A stretch of DNA of 64,000 bases from assembly GCF_014635885.1 (NCBI RefSeq), contig NZ_BMDR01000004.1:310001-374000 (forward strand), written 5' to 3'. Positions 25,223 through 34,123 of the stretch are shown one piece after another (position 1 is the first letter of the stretch; the number at the start of each line of letters is the position of its first letter). A model generated the notes under the pieces. The model ran no database searches and was not told where the DNA came from. It saw only the letters and a list, made by a program, of their open reading frames with translations. Origin of the DNA: Acinetobacter vivianii (lineage in GTDB: Bacteria; Pseudomonadota; Gammaproteobacteria; Pseudomonadales; Moraxellaceae). Made by a program: the position numbers and the translations under genes.

Positions 25223-26035
25223 TTAAAAACGATAAGTGAGAAATGCCCCATACATTGTTTGGTTTTTATCCTGAACGATAGGGCTATCGGCTGCATCACT
25301 TTGTAATTGCGCAGCGGTGATATTTGCGCCTATATTCCAATGCGGTGTGAGTTGGTATTGGGCATGAATTGAGAAACGTAAATTTGAAATACCATTGCCT
25401 GCTTCATAAGCTGCAAAATTAGAGTTAGCAGCTTGTTCAGCATTAACGCCAAAGAAAGTCTGCATATATTCATCATTGCCCCAAGTCAAACCAGGGCCAG
25501 CAGAAATCATTAGTCTGTCAAATGGACGGTAATTTACTCTGGCATCAACATTCACCATCGTGCCTTGCTTGTTTCCCTCTACATCGGACATGACACTGGC
25601 ACTCACCATCCACCAGTTTGTGCGGTAACTGCCTGATAATCCTGCCCGAGTTGTAGCATCAATATCCCCTAAACCCTGTAAACGGCTGTCATCTGATTCC
25701 TTACGAGGTTCGTCAATCCCAAGTGCAACAGCGGCAGCCAAGGTCCAATTTTTATCTTCATACAGATAAGCTCCTAGCCCCCCAGGTAAACCACTGCCAG
25801 GAGCCCCACCAATAAAAAAGCGGTTGTAACGAGCATTGATGAGTGGAAGTACTTCGGTTTTATTGTCATCACTGCCTGGATATTCAGGCAGACTCAATGC
25901 ACCAACACCTAATGTTAAATCCCATTTTCTGGATTTATTTGATGTTTCTTCTGCTCGAGCTTCTGCCAAGGGTAAAAAAAATACAAAAGGTAGGGCTGCA
26001 CTCAGTGTCAATGAGGCACGATTATTTAAGGTCAT
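25223..26035 (-). CDS. MipA/OmpV family outer-membrane protein
   Basis: A 270-residue outer-membrane protein. It has a signal peptide ending PLAEARA, then the MipA/OmpV pattern: WDLTLGVGALSLPEYPGSDD, VLPLINARYNRFFIGG, and a terminal aromatic residue (AFLTYRF). These proteins form small barrels and are often linked to stress or antibiotic response. It follows the RND pump gene with a 25-bp gap, in the place where a TolC-type channel is often found, but it is too small to be a channel of that family. It might instead adjust the outer membrane or bind the exported compound. Confidence 0.9.
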   Translation of the reverse strand: MTLNNRASLTLSAALPFVFFLPLAEARAEETSNKSRKWDLTLGVGALSLPEYPGSDDNKTEVLPLINARYNRFFIGGAPGSGLPGGLGAYLYEDKNWTLAAAVALGIDEPRKESDDSRLQGLGDIDATTRAGLSGSYRTNWWMVSASVMSDVEGNKQGTMVNVDARVNYRPFDRLMISAGPGLTWGNDEYMQTFFGVNAEQAANSNFAAYEAGNGISNLRFSIHAQYQLTPHWNIGANITAAQLQSDAADSPIVQDKNQTMYGAFLTYRF

Positions 26036-26060
26036 GAAAAACTCTCCTTGTGATCAATAA

Positions 26061-29000
26061 TTAGGCATCTCGACGTACCAGTTTTTTTAAACGACGCTCA
26101 AAGCCTGCTACATAGGTAAAAACAACGGGAACTACAAGTAAGCTCAGGGCTGTTGAGGTCAAAAGACCTCCGATTACAGCCATAGCCATGGGGTGACGGA
26201 AACTTGAATCTGCACCAAGGCCTAAGGCAATAGGTAACATCCCTGCAATCATGGCAATAGTCGTCATCACAATTGGACGGGCTCGTTTATGGCAGGCATC
26301 TAACAATGCCTCATATTGAGATAGCCCACGATCACGCATTCCAAGAATGGCGTACTCAACCAGTAGGATTGAGTTTTTGGTCACAATACCCATGAGCATG
26401 ACCAAACCAATCATTGATGGCACATTCAATTCACTATGGCTGATCAGGAGAGCAATAAAGGCACCTCCTATAGAGAGTGGAATGGCAGAGAGAATTGTGA
26501 AAGGCTGGAAAAAATCCTTGAAAAGCAGTACGAGTACTGAGAATACGCATAGCAATCCAAAAATAATTGCCATACCAAATCCTAATGCAAATTCTGATGC
26601 AATCTCAGCATCACCAGTCTGAATAAGCTTCACGCTGGAAGGCATAGCTTTTACACTAGGTAATTGCATTGCTGCCGATACGGCATCGCTCAATGCCATA
26701 CCACTCAAATCTGCTGTTACCGTGATATAACGCTGACGGTCATATCGATCGATTTGGGATGAACCATTTTCTATGGAAAGTTCAGCAATACTAGAAAGAG
26801 GAACCAGTCCATTTTTTCCAGCAATTCTTAGATTTGACAACGTATTGATATCTTTCCGCAGATGATCATCAACACTGGTACGGATGTAGATTTGTCGATT
26901 ATCAAGATTGAGTCGGGCAACCTGTGCATCAAAATCACCACTTGTCGCAACTCTTACCACTTCCGCAATGGATGCTGTGGTAATGCCTTGTTCGGCTGCA
27001 CGCTGACTATCGGGACGAATGACAATCTCTGGACGCTCAAGGCGAGCTGTCGATGTAATATTGGATAATTTGCTAATACCACGTAATTCACGTTCCAGAG
27101 ATTGTGCTGTAGCTTTGAGGGCTTGTGGGTTATCGCTGGCAAGGATCAGTTGCAATTTCTCACCAGGTCCACCACCACTCAAGCTAAAACGTGCACCAGG
27201 AACATTTTCCAGTTTTTGACGGACATTATTTTCAATAGTTAGTTGAGTTTCACGTTGACCACGAGGTGACATAATCAGAGTTAATGAAGCATTGCGGACA
27301 TTACCTGCCTGCGTGGTGCCTTGACCTGCTTCCTGTGGAGTACCGACTGATGTAAATACCTGTTCAATACCAGGTATTTTATCAATAACTGTACGGGCAA
27401 TTTCAGCAGTAGATAAGGTATCCTGTAATGAACTGCCAGGAGGTAATTCCATATTGACTGTGGTAATACCACTGTCAGAAGCGGGTACAAAACCAGAGGG
27501 AATCATGGGCACCAGCATTATGGAAGCAACGAAGAATAACGTGGCACCAAATAATGTGGTTTTTCGATGGGTCAGACACCAGCGCACAGCATCCAGATAG
27601 CCATGCATGATCCGCCCGTCTTTATGTTCCTTTGGAGCTTCAGGTTTAAGAAAATACACGGCCATCATCGGGGTAAGCAGACGTGCCACCAGCAGGGAAG
27701 CTAAAACGGCAATCACCGCAGTCCAACCAAATTGTCGGAACATCATGCCTGGAATGCCCCCCATTAAAGCCGTAGGCATAAAAACGGCTACCAGACACAT
27801 TGTGGTTGCAATCACTGCCAGTGCAATTTCATTAACAGCATCTTCTGCTGCCTGACGGATCGGCTTCCCCATTTGACGATGACGCTCAATATTTTCGACT
27901 TCAACAATGGCATCATCAACTAAAATGCCAATCACAACTGCAAGAGCCAATAAAGTCACGGTATTGAGGGAGTAACCCAATAGGGCCATTGCAGCAAAAG
28001 CGGGCAGAATGGATAAAGGCAAGGCCGTTGCAGAAATTAAAGTAGCTCGCCAGTTGTGTAGGAAAAGCCAGACGACAATAATGGCTAGAATAGCTCCCTC
28101 GTATAGCATCGCCATAGAACCATCATATTGTTCAACTGTTTCATCGACAGAACCTGAAATATAGGTCAGCTCTATACTTGGATCATCTTTTTTAAGCTGA
28201 TCAAGGACTTTTCGAACACCTTCGGCGATTTTTACCTCATCGTAGCCTTTCGCCCGATAGACACTAAACCCGACTACAGACTTTCCGTTAAGCAATGCAG
28301 CTTGCGTATGTTCTGCCGTGGTATCTGTGATAGATGCAATTTGATCGAGTCTGAGACTTTTTCCATTAGACAGGGTAATTCGCAAAGCCCCCAGCTCTTG
28401 TGCTTGCTGGACGGTTGCAATTACCCGTATGGATTGTTCTTCTTCACCAAGTTGCCCTCGTCCCCCTGAAGACTGTTGCTGAATCTGACGTAATGTGTGA
28501 GATACTTCTGCGACCGTCACACCAAATTCCGCCATACGTACAGGGTCAATCCTGATCTGGACCTCACGCTGCACCCCACCAATTCTCTCAAAGCGGCCAA
28601 CACCTGGAACACTTAATGCGATCTTTGCCAGCGTATGATCTACATACCAAGAAAGAGCTTCTTCATCGAATTTAGGAGATGTGATGGCATAGGTAAGTAC
28701 TGAACCTCCCACACTTTTTCGGGTACTTACAGTGGGTTCCTGAATTTCTGTTGGTAAATCTGAGCGGACACTATCAACGGCATTTTTTGTTTCAATTAAT
28801 GCATCTGAAATATTTTTTTCAAGCTCGAATTCGACTTGAATCGTGACTAAACCATCAGTTACGGATGTCTGTAGATGGCGGAGCCCATTTAGACTTGCAA
28901 GAGAATCCTCGACTTTACGTGCAACTTCAGTTTCGAGCTGGGCTGGAGCAACACCTGGCTGTGCCACAGTTACTGTAACCATAGGTAGATCAAGATCTGG

Positions 29001-29111
29001 TAAATTTTGGGTAGGCAAACTGCCAAATCCCCAGATACCCACAATCGTTAATAAGACGAACAATAAGATAGCGGGGATAGGATTTCTAATAGACCAAGTT
29101 GCAAAATTCAT
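26061..29111 (-). CDS. RND efflux pump inner-membrane permease
   Basis: A 1016-residue resistance-nodulation-division transporter of the HAE1/AcrB-MdtBC group. It begins MNFATWSIRNPIPAILLFVLL, and the TM4 block VVIGILVDDAIVEVENIERH has the two acidic residues of the proton pathway. The second half repeats the pattern with GLVMLMGIVTKNSILLVEYA. Twelve membrane segments and two periplasmic loops are expected. It would expel hydrophobic or toxic substances with the adaptor encoded just upstream; start and stop overlap by 4 bp. It has the normal family length and no visible disruption. Substrate specificity cannot be deduced. Confidence 0.95.
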   Translation of the reverse strand: MNFATWSIRNPIPAILLFVLLTIVGIWGFGSLPTQNLPDLDLPMVTVTVAQPGVAPAQLETEVARKVEDSLASLNGLRHLQTSVTDGLVTIQVEFELEKNISDALIETKNAVDSVRSDLPTEIQEPTVSTRKSVGGSVLTYAITSPKFDEEALSWYVDHTLAKIALSVPGVGRFERIGGVQREVQIRIDPVRMAEFGVTVAEVSHTLRQIQQQSSGGRGQLGEEEQSIRVIATVQQAQELGALRITLSNGKSLRLDQIASITDTTAEHTQAALLNGKSVVGFSVYRAKGYDEVKIAEGVRKVLDQLKKDDPSIELTYISGSVDETVEQYDGSMAMLYEGAILAIIVVWLFLHNWRATLISATALPLSILPAFAAMALLGYSLNTVTLLALAVVIGILVDDAIVEVENIERHRQMGKPIRQAAEDAVNEIALAVIATTMCLVAVFMPTALMGGIPGMMFRQFGWTAVIAVLASLLVARLLTPMMAVYFLKPEAPKEHKDGRIMHGYLDAVRWCLTHRKTTLFGATLFFVASIMLVPMIPSGFVPASDSGITTVNMELPPGSSLQDTLSTAEIARTVIDKIPGIEQVFTSVGTPQEAGQGTTQAGNVRNASLTLIMSPRGQRETQLTIENNVRQKLENVPGARFSLSGGGPGEKLQLILASDNPQALKATAQSLERELRGISKLSNITSTARLERPEIVIRPDSQRAAEQGITTASIAEVVRVATSGDFDAQVARLNLDNRQIYIRTSVDDHLRKDINTLSNLRIAGKNGLVPLSSIAELSIENGSSQIDRYDRQRYITVTADLSGMALSDAVSAAMQLPSVKAMPSSVKLIQTGDAEIASEFALGFGMAIIFGLLCVFSVLVLLFKDFFQPFTILSAIPLSIGGAFIALLISHSELNVPSMIGLVMLMGIVTKNSILLVEYAILGMRDRGLSQYEALLDACHKRARPIVMTTIAMIAGMLPIALGLGADSSFRHPMAMAVIGGLLTSTALSLLVVPVVFTYVAGFERRLKKLVRRDA

Positions 29112-30238
29112 GATTTGGTAACTCCACTACGCTGAGCTACACGAACAACATCACCATCAGATAAAAAGCCTGCACCATCAACTACAATATGTTCATTACC
29201 ATTCAATCCATCTATGATTTCAACGGCTTGCCCCTGACGACGACCCACAGTGACTTTGCGTAATGAAACTTTTGAGATGTTTTTATCTTCAGAAAGAACC
29301 AGAACATAGTCATACCCATCACGAATAATGACACTCTTGGCTGGCACAGTGAGGGCTAGACTATTACCAAGTTTGATGCTACCAGTCACATACATTCCTG
29401 CATGCATTTGATTATTCGGCTGTATATCCGCATAAATTATTGCAAGACGAGATTCGTTATCAAAGGATGGAGAGATCTGACGGACTACGGCCATTGCGGT
29501 AGTGCCATTTGATAGTTGCAAAATGATAGCTTGTCCGATTTTGACTTGAGAGCGTTGTGCTGCCGTTAACTCACCACGCCATTCAAGTCGATTCTGACGA
29601 ATCATCTTAAATAATTCTTGTCCAATCGGGACTGTACTTCCCAGTGTTGCTGCACGAACACTAATTATCCCATCATCTGGGGCGACAACATTGGTGTAAC
29701 GTAACTGTAGCTGGTTTTTTTCAAGTAAAGCATTTGCGACTTTTGATTGGGTAATCGCATCAGATACTTCTTGCTTACTAATAGCATGGCTATCTCGTAA
29801 GGAAAGCATCCGCTGTTGATTTTCTTTGGCTTGATCAGCTTTTGCCTGGAGTTCTGCCTGTTCAGCAAGTAGCAGTGTACGATCAAAACGAGCCAGTACT
29901 TGTCCTTTTTTTACTGAATCACCTACATTCACAAGTACATCAACGAGCTGGTAACCACTGATTCGGGCGCTAATACTTGCCTCTTGCCAAGCACTTATCA
30001 CGCCTTCGGCATTAAGTGTGAGTGGCCAAGTAACTTGTTGAGGGACGGTACTTGTCACTGTAAGTGCTGAAACTGTAGTAATAGAACTATCAGCAGGATG
30101 ATCTTCTTTCTTAAGATTACTGTAAATAAGAAGCGCCATTGCCAGAATTCCGATAAGACCAAACACAACATATCGAATACGGTGTGTTGTATTATTTTTC
30201 TTCGGGGACTCATTCAGGGGAACTGGTGTGGATGTCAT
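29108..30238 (-). CDS. RND periplasmic adaptor (membrane fusion protein)
   Basis: A 376-residue membrane-fusion protein. It has an N-terminal membrane anchor (IRYVVFGLIGILAMALLIYS), a biotinyl-lipoyl-like half motif ISGYQLVDVLVNVGDSVKKG, then KGQVLARFDRTLL, a coiled hairpin with QAKADQAKENQQRM, and the matching TNVVAPDDGIISVR. It links the RND pump to an outer-membrane channel. I chose the ATG at 30238, which has GAGG 6 nt upstream; an in-frame TTG at 30250 would add four residues. Its stop overlaps the pump start. No TolC-like gene follows, so it probably uses a channel encoded elsewhere. Confidence 0.93.
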   Translation of the reverse strand: MTSTPVPLNESPKKNNTTHRIRYVVFGLIGILAMALLIYSNLKKEDHPADSSITTVSALTVTSTVPQQVTWPLTLNAEGVISAWQEASISARISGYQLVDVLVNVGDSVKKGQVLARFDRTLLLAEQAELQAKADQAKENQQRMLSLRDSHAISKQEVSDAITQSKVANALLEKNQLQLRYTNVVAPDDGIISVRAATLGSTVPIGQELFKMIRQNRLEWRGELTAAQRSQVKIGQAIILQLSNGTTAMAVVRQISPSFDNESRLAIIYADIQPNNQMHAGMYVTGSIKLGNSLALTVPAKSVIIRDGYDYVLVLSEDKNISKVSLRKVTVGRRQGQAVEIIDGLNGNEHIVVDGAGFLSDGDVVRVAQRSGVTKS

Positions 30239-30278
30239 CCTAAACCTCAATCATTGATATTTATAAATAAGGAGTTAT

Positions 30279-30869
30279 TTATGATTCGTTAATCATTGCA
30301 AATGCTTTTTTCACAATAGGACGTAGATTTGCATGACCTCCACTTTCGAACCACTCATCAAGCGCTGCTGTCCATGCGGACATGACAGTACCAACAATAA
30401 TTCTTGCTTTAAGGGGGGACATTTTTTCTTCCCCTTCTCTCTTAATCAGTGCTAATGCAAGGCCTTGTTCCCAAATAATTCTTTTTTCGTATTCCTTTCC
30501 AATTAAAGTTGATGTTTCTTTGGTAAGGGACATAAATGCCATAGCTAGTTTGGGATTTTCATCATAGCGTTTTAGTAATGAGGACAAGGTCTGGCATACA
30601 GCCTTATATGGTGGCTCATCAGAGGGTCTATTATTTAAGACCTGAACCAACTCAGGTACTTTCTCAATTTGCCAAGCAAAAAGAAGATCTTCCTTGGCAT
30701 TGAAATATCTAAAAAATGTTCTTTTCGCTATCCCTAAAGGTTCAACAATCTGATCAACGGTAGTGTTGATAAAGCCTTGTTTTAAAAATAATTCGACACC
30801 TTTAGTAATTAAGTCATTACGGATGGCTGCCTTTTGCTGTTCACGCAAATTTGGGGTTTTAACTGTCAT
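30279..30869 (-). CDS. TetR/AcrR family regulator of the efflux operon
   Basis: A 196-residue TetR-family regulator with N-terminal helix-turn-helix FINTTVDQIVEPLGIAKRTFFRYFNAKEDLL. The C-terminal domain is of the MftR/TetR_C kind. It is the first gene of the run and lies 40 bp before the adaptor gene on the same strand, so it would be autoregulated together with the pump. Repeated TGTCAC elements and a TGTCA-N5-TGACA palindrome at 30903-30935 lie 34-66 bp upstream and are the best operator candidate. The ligand is probably the pump substrate. Confidence 0.92.
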   Translation of the reverse strand: MTVKTPNLREQQKAAIRNDLITKGVELFLKQGFINTTVDQIVEPLGIAKRTFFRYFNAKEDLLFAWQIEKVPELVQVLNNRPSDEPPYKAVCQTLSSLLKRYDENPKLAMAFMSLTKETSTLIGKEYEKRIIWEQGLALALIKREGEEKMSPLKARIIVGTVMSAWTAALDEWFESGGHANLRPIVKKAFAMINES

Positions 30870-30902
30870 AACAATTTCTATAAATACCTAATTGATCTTT
30901 AA

Positions 30903-30935
30903 TGTCACTTGGTGTAATAATGTCACTAGATGACA
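30903..30935. promoter_or_regulatory. probable operator of the efflux-operon TetR
   Basis: TGTCAC (30903-30908) is followed by the palindrome TGTCACTAGATGACA (30921-30935). Direct and inverted TGTCA half-sites just upstream of a TetR gene fit an autoregulatory operator. Confidence 0.6.
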
Positions 30936-31067
30936 CTTTTTGTGAAAGTATCATGATAAAACCAAAGCGTAAAGAAATTTTTATGTGACTTAAATCAGGA
31001 AAACTTATGATGAATGAAAAAAATGAAGTAGATACAGTAAGTTGTAAGAAAATCAGCGGGTGAATTT

Positions 31068-31300
31068 ATGCCTGTCATTAACCGAAACAAATGTGAGGGA
31101 AAGGGTGATTGTATAAGAAGTATGTCCAAAGAACGTTTTGAACTGGTTGTTCTGTAAGAATCTGAAAGGGAAGATCTGTCACTGATTGGAAAATTTAAAG
31201 GATTTTATATGACTGGAAACAGGCTTTTATCATTGATGACTTGGCATGTGAGGTACGTGGTTTATGCGTTTCAGCCTGTCCAGAAAAAGCAATTATTTGA
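31068..31300 (+). pseudogene. ferredoxin pseudogene, copy A
   Basis: The frame starts MPVINRNKCEGKGDCI, a typical 4Fe-4S ferredoxin beginning, and ends VSACPEKAI in another frame (CEVRGLCVSACP-like). Stops and frameshifts break it: the expected second half of the first cluster motif reads RSMSKERFEL instead of a CxxCP form, and a TAA follows. A second, also broken copy lies at 32461. It precedes the MBL-fold gene by 60 bp and was probably its operon partner. It is not expected to make a functional protein. Confidence 0.75.
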
Positions 31301-31359
31301 AAACGTACACCTGCCCGTAATAAGACATAAACACAAGAATATCCTTTGGAGTTTTCGAG

Positions 31360-32403
31360 ATGGTCATGATGAAAAAAATGTATAAGCTTATGGTCCAAGC
31401 TTTTTGTGTAATGTTTCTGGTAAGTAGTTCAACGTCAGCAAATAAACGTAAGCCTTCGGATCATTTTGATGGCAAGAAATTTTATAATCCTACTTTAAGA
31501 GAACAGTTTTCACCTGGCTTATCTGACATATTTCGTATGATGAGAGAGGGACGTAGCAAATGGCCTACAACTGTACAGAACACAGCAACTCCAAAACTAG
31601 CTGAAAAATTAGGCGATAGTGAGATGGGCGTGACCTTTGTGAATCACGCAACTTTTTTAATCCAGTTTCAGGGATTGAATATTCTTACCGATCCAGTCTG
31701 GTCTGAGCGGGTAAGTCCTTTTAGTTGGATTGGACCAAAGCGTGTACGTGAACCAGGAATAGCTCTCACTGACCTTCCAAAAATTGACATCATTGTTATC
31801 AGCCACAACCATTATGATCATCTTGATATTGCAACATTAAAGAAATTAAACAAATTGTTTTCACCTAAAGTGATTGTACCGGTTGGTGATAAGGCTCTGA
31901 TAGAGTCAATTGGAATAAAAAATGTAGAAGAAGTGGACTGGTGGGATAACGTTAAAGTTGCTTCTGATACCTATATTACTTTTACACCTACACAACATTC
32001 ATCTGCCAGAGGACTTTTTGATCGAGATAAAAGTCTTTGGGGCAGTTATTTTATTCAGCATAAAGCTCGAAGCATTTATTTTGGTGGAGATGCGGGCTAC
32101 TCAACTCACTTTATAGAAACTAGAGATCTTCTTGGTTCACCAGATATTGCTCTTTTAGGCATAGGAGCATATGCACCAAAATTTTTTATGCAACCCATTC
32201 ATATGAACCCAGCTGAAGCTGTTATAGCCCATAAAGATTTAGGCGCTAAACTAAGTGTTGGTATGCATTTTGGGACTTTCCAACTTGCTTCAGAGGCATT
32301 TGACCAACCCTTAAAAGATTTAAAGATTGCTTTAGAAAAAGAAAATATCCCTCAGAGTGATTTCATTATTTTACAGGAGGGGGAAACCAAGATTTATCCA
32401 TAA
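31360..32403 (+). CDS. MBL-fold metallo-hydrolase, NAPE-PLD-like
   Basis: A 347-residue metallo-beta-lactamase-fold hydrolase. An N-terminal signal or anchor (MYKLMVQAFCVMFLVSSSTSA) is followed by NHATFLIQFQGLNILTDPVW, which is typical of the NAPE-PLD/UlaG-like branch. The metal-binding motif is SHNHYDHLD. Further metal ligands probably come from GGDAGYS and GMHFGTF. The product would be exported and hydrolyse a phosphodiester or lactone-type bond. TTTGGAG lies 8 nt before the ATG at 31360. The gene is intact, while the second copy of its locus is broken: its 5' end is at 32.72 kb and its 3' end at 33.88-34.01 kb. Confidence 0.9.
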   Translation: MVMMKKMYKLMVQAFCVMFLVSSSTSANKRKPSDHFDGKKFYNPTLREQFSPGLSDIFRMMREGRSKWPTTVQNTATPKLAEKLGDSEMGVTFVNHATFLIQFQGLNILTDPVWSERVSPFSWIGPKRVREPGIALTDLPKIDIIVISHNHYDHLDIATLKKLNKLFSPKVIVPVGDKALIESIGIKNVEEVDWWDNVKVASDTYITFTPTQHSSARGLFDRDKSLWGSYFIQHKARSIYFGGDAGYSTHFIETRDLLGSPDIALLGIGAYAPKFFMQPIHMNPAEAVIAHKDLGAKLSVGMHFGTFQLASEAFDQPLKDLKIALEKENIPQSDFIILQEGETKIYP

Positions 32404-32460
32404 AAAGATTTAACGCTAATATTGGTGTAATCATTTGTTCAACACAAAAATTTGGGGATA

Positions 32461-32744
32461 AAGGTGATTTAGATATATGTCCAAAGAACGTTTTTGAACT
32501 GGGTGTTCTGCAAGAATCCGAAAGGGAATATCTGTCCCTGATTGGAAAATTTAAAGGATTTGTATATGACCGGGAACAGGTTTTTATCATTAATGACTTG
32601 GTATGGGAAGCATGTGGTTTATGTGTTTCAGTCTGTCCCTAAAAAGCAATTACTTTAAAACGTACACCTATCAGTAATGAAACATAAACACAAGGAATAT
32701 CCTTTGGAATTTTCGAGATGATCGTGATGAAAAAATGTATAAAG
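32461..32744 (+). pseudogene. second copy of ferredoxin 3' part and MBL-gene 5' end
   Basis: Bases 32461-32744 are a diverged direct repeat of 31101-31385. They contain the ferredoxin 3' part (ICPKNVFELGVLQESEREY, then FIINDLVWEACGLCVSVCP followed by a stop), the same intergenic region and the first codons of the MBL gene (MIVMKKCIK, frameshifted). This copy keeps the CPKNVFEL and CGLCVSVCP blocks that copy A has lost, so each copy preserves a different part. The remaining MBL coding sequence is absent until 33884. Confidence 0.75.
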
Positions 32745-33112
32745 TGGTAATGAAGCCCACTGGGCTAACAGATACGAAGCGTACTCTCATCCATGAAGAC
32801 AAGATTCCCGAGCAGTACATAAGCCAGTTTTCGCACATGGGCTTGCTGTTCTCTCCGAGGAATCCGCTTTACGGAAGTAAGACACCTTACGCATCTGCCT
32901 GAATGGGCAGGGATAACACGAGATGAAGTCTTATGAAAAGGGGGAGCTTGTTTGGTACTCCGACTGAAGATACCAGGAAGAATTCATGCAAGACTTACCT
33001 TCAATCCGTATTTCGAATGGCAATCATAGATCATGGTTTCAACTTTCGATGATACTAATTCTCACGAGGCTATTTTTCAATAGTAATGTAATTCAAAGAC
33101 GGGAGACCAGTA
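32745..33112. other. non-coding DNA of foreign look before the SIP gene
   Basis: About 370 bp that replace the body of the second MBL copy. It is richer in G and C than the flanks, and I find no intact reading frame or recognisable terminal repeat. It ends in GGGAGACCAGTA directly before the SIP start, which can serve as ribosome binding site. Confidence 0.4.
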
Positions 33113-33784
33113 ATGGCGTCAACAAAAGGTAAGATTATTCGCTTGTTTTCGAGATTTGCACTTGAGCGTGCCATGGTTCTTTCAGTGGAGGCATTTGGTG
33201 GCTTCCAGTTGGTTCGTCTGCGCAGCACAATAGATGGTTATGCCGCAGGCACAAAAGTCCAACTGCTGTTGCCTTCTGACGAAGTGCGAACCTATACCCC
33301 GATTCGTCATCCTGAGGGCATGTTGCTACTAGGATGGAAGCATGCTGATGGACCTGGCGCACGTTGGTTGGCGGAGGTTCAGCCTGGTGCTATTATTCCT
33401 TTCATCGGACCTCAACGTTCGTTATCGATTGACGATAGTCCTATCGTTTTGGTTGGTGATGAAACAAGTGTCGCGGTCGCAGCTGCGCTTTCGATTGAGC
33501 GACCGGGTTTTGTACATGCTGTTATCCAGTCAGATGCCCCCTCTGATGTGTGCTTGGCAGCCAAAGCCGTTGGGCTTGATAACGTAGATGTTGTATTACG
33601 TGCTGACATCAATGCGATTGTAGATGCAGTTTCTGACAGGCTTTCAGTTGTGCGAAATTCTGTTGTTGTGTTGACGGGTTGCTCTGATCTTATCGTAGCA
33701 GTGAGAGATAGGCTACGCAGTGGTGGGGTACAAAATATTAAGACAAAGACTTACTGGATTCCGGGAAAAGTGGGTCTTGACTGA
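33113..33784 (+). CDS. siderophore-interacting (SIP/FAD-binding) protein
   Basis: A 223-residue protein of the siderophore-interacting protein family. The flavin-binding barrel contains EVRTYTPIRHPEG, matching the RxYTxR element that contacts FAD. GPGARWLAEVQPGAIIPFIGPQRSL follows, then the NAD(P)H-binding half with IVLVGDETSVAVAAAL. Such proteins reduce iron in siderophores or related compounds. It is somewhat shorter than typical members (about 250-280). Base composition is clearly more GC-rich than the surroundings, and the gene sits inside a disrupted repeat, so it was probably acquired. It is followed by a truncated NmrA-like frame. Confidence 0.85.
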   Translation: MASTKGKIIRLFSRFALERAMVLSVEAFGGFQLVRLRSTIDGYAAGTKVQLLLPSDEVRTYTPIRHPEGMLLLGWKHADGPGARWLAEVQPGAIIPFIGPQRSLSIDDSPIVLVGDETSVAVAAALSIERPGFVHAVIQSDAPSDVCLAAKAVGLDNVDVVLRADINAIVDAVSDRLSVVRNSVVVLTGCSDLIVAVRDRLRSGGVQNIKTKTYWIPGKVGLD

Positions 33785-33793
33785 GGTATTTCT

Positions 33794-33883
33794 ATGAAAA
33801 TTTCTGTATTAGGTGCTACAGGCCTAATGGGTGGAATTTGTGTTAAAGAGGCTCTCTGCGTCGGTCACGAAATTGTCGAATAG
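33794..33883 (+). pseudogene. truncated NAD(P)-binding NmrA/SDR-type gene
   Basis: A 29-codon frame MKISVLGATGLMGGICVKEA, the start of a Rossmann-fold NAD(P)H-binding protein with the GATGxMG glycine motif. It stops at TAG exactly where the 3' fragment of the MBL gene begins. The rest of the gene is missing, so this is a deletion or recombination junction at about 33883. Confidence 0.75.
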
Positions 33884-34008
33884 GAAAAGAAAATATCACT
33901 TAGAGTGATTTCAGTATTTTACAGGAGGGCGAAACTTAGACTTATCCATAAAAAGATTTAACGCTAATATTAGTGTAATCATTTGTTCAATACAAAATTT
34001 TGGGGATA
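33884..34008 (+). pseudogene. 3' fragment of a second MBL-fold gene copy
   Basis: Bases 33884-34008 repeat 32336-32460 with a few changes: the end of the MBL gene (SDFIILQEGE equivalent), its stop and 55 bp beyond. Together with the 5' fragment at 32.72 kb it shows that a full second MBL gene once existed and lost its middle to the SIP/NmrA segment. Confidence 0.8.
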
Positions 34009-34123
34009 GTAATATTTCCAATGCGTTTTTCCAGTTGAGAGCCGAACCTAACTATCAGCGCAAAAGAAGTAAATGAAACTCTCAATTGGAAATTTAATTT
34101 TTTACTAATAAGTTTTCCCTTTT

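Noticed and set aside
31195-31398. Minus-strand 67-codon frame opposite the ferredoxin remnant
   Set aside because: It is the complement of the ferredoxin pseudogene and the MBL start, with no independent support.
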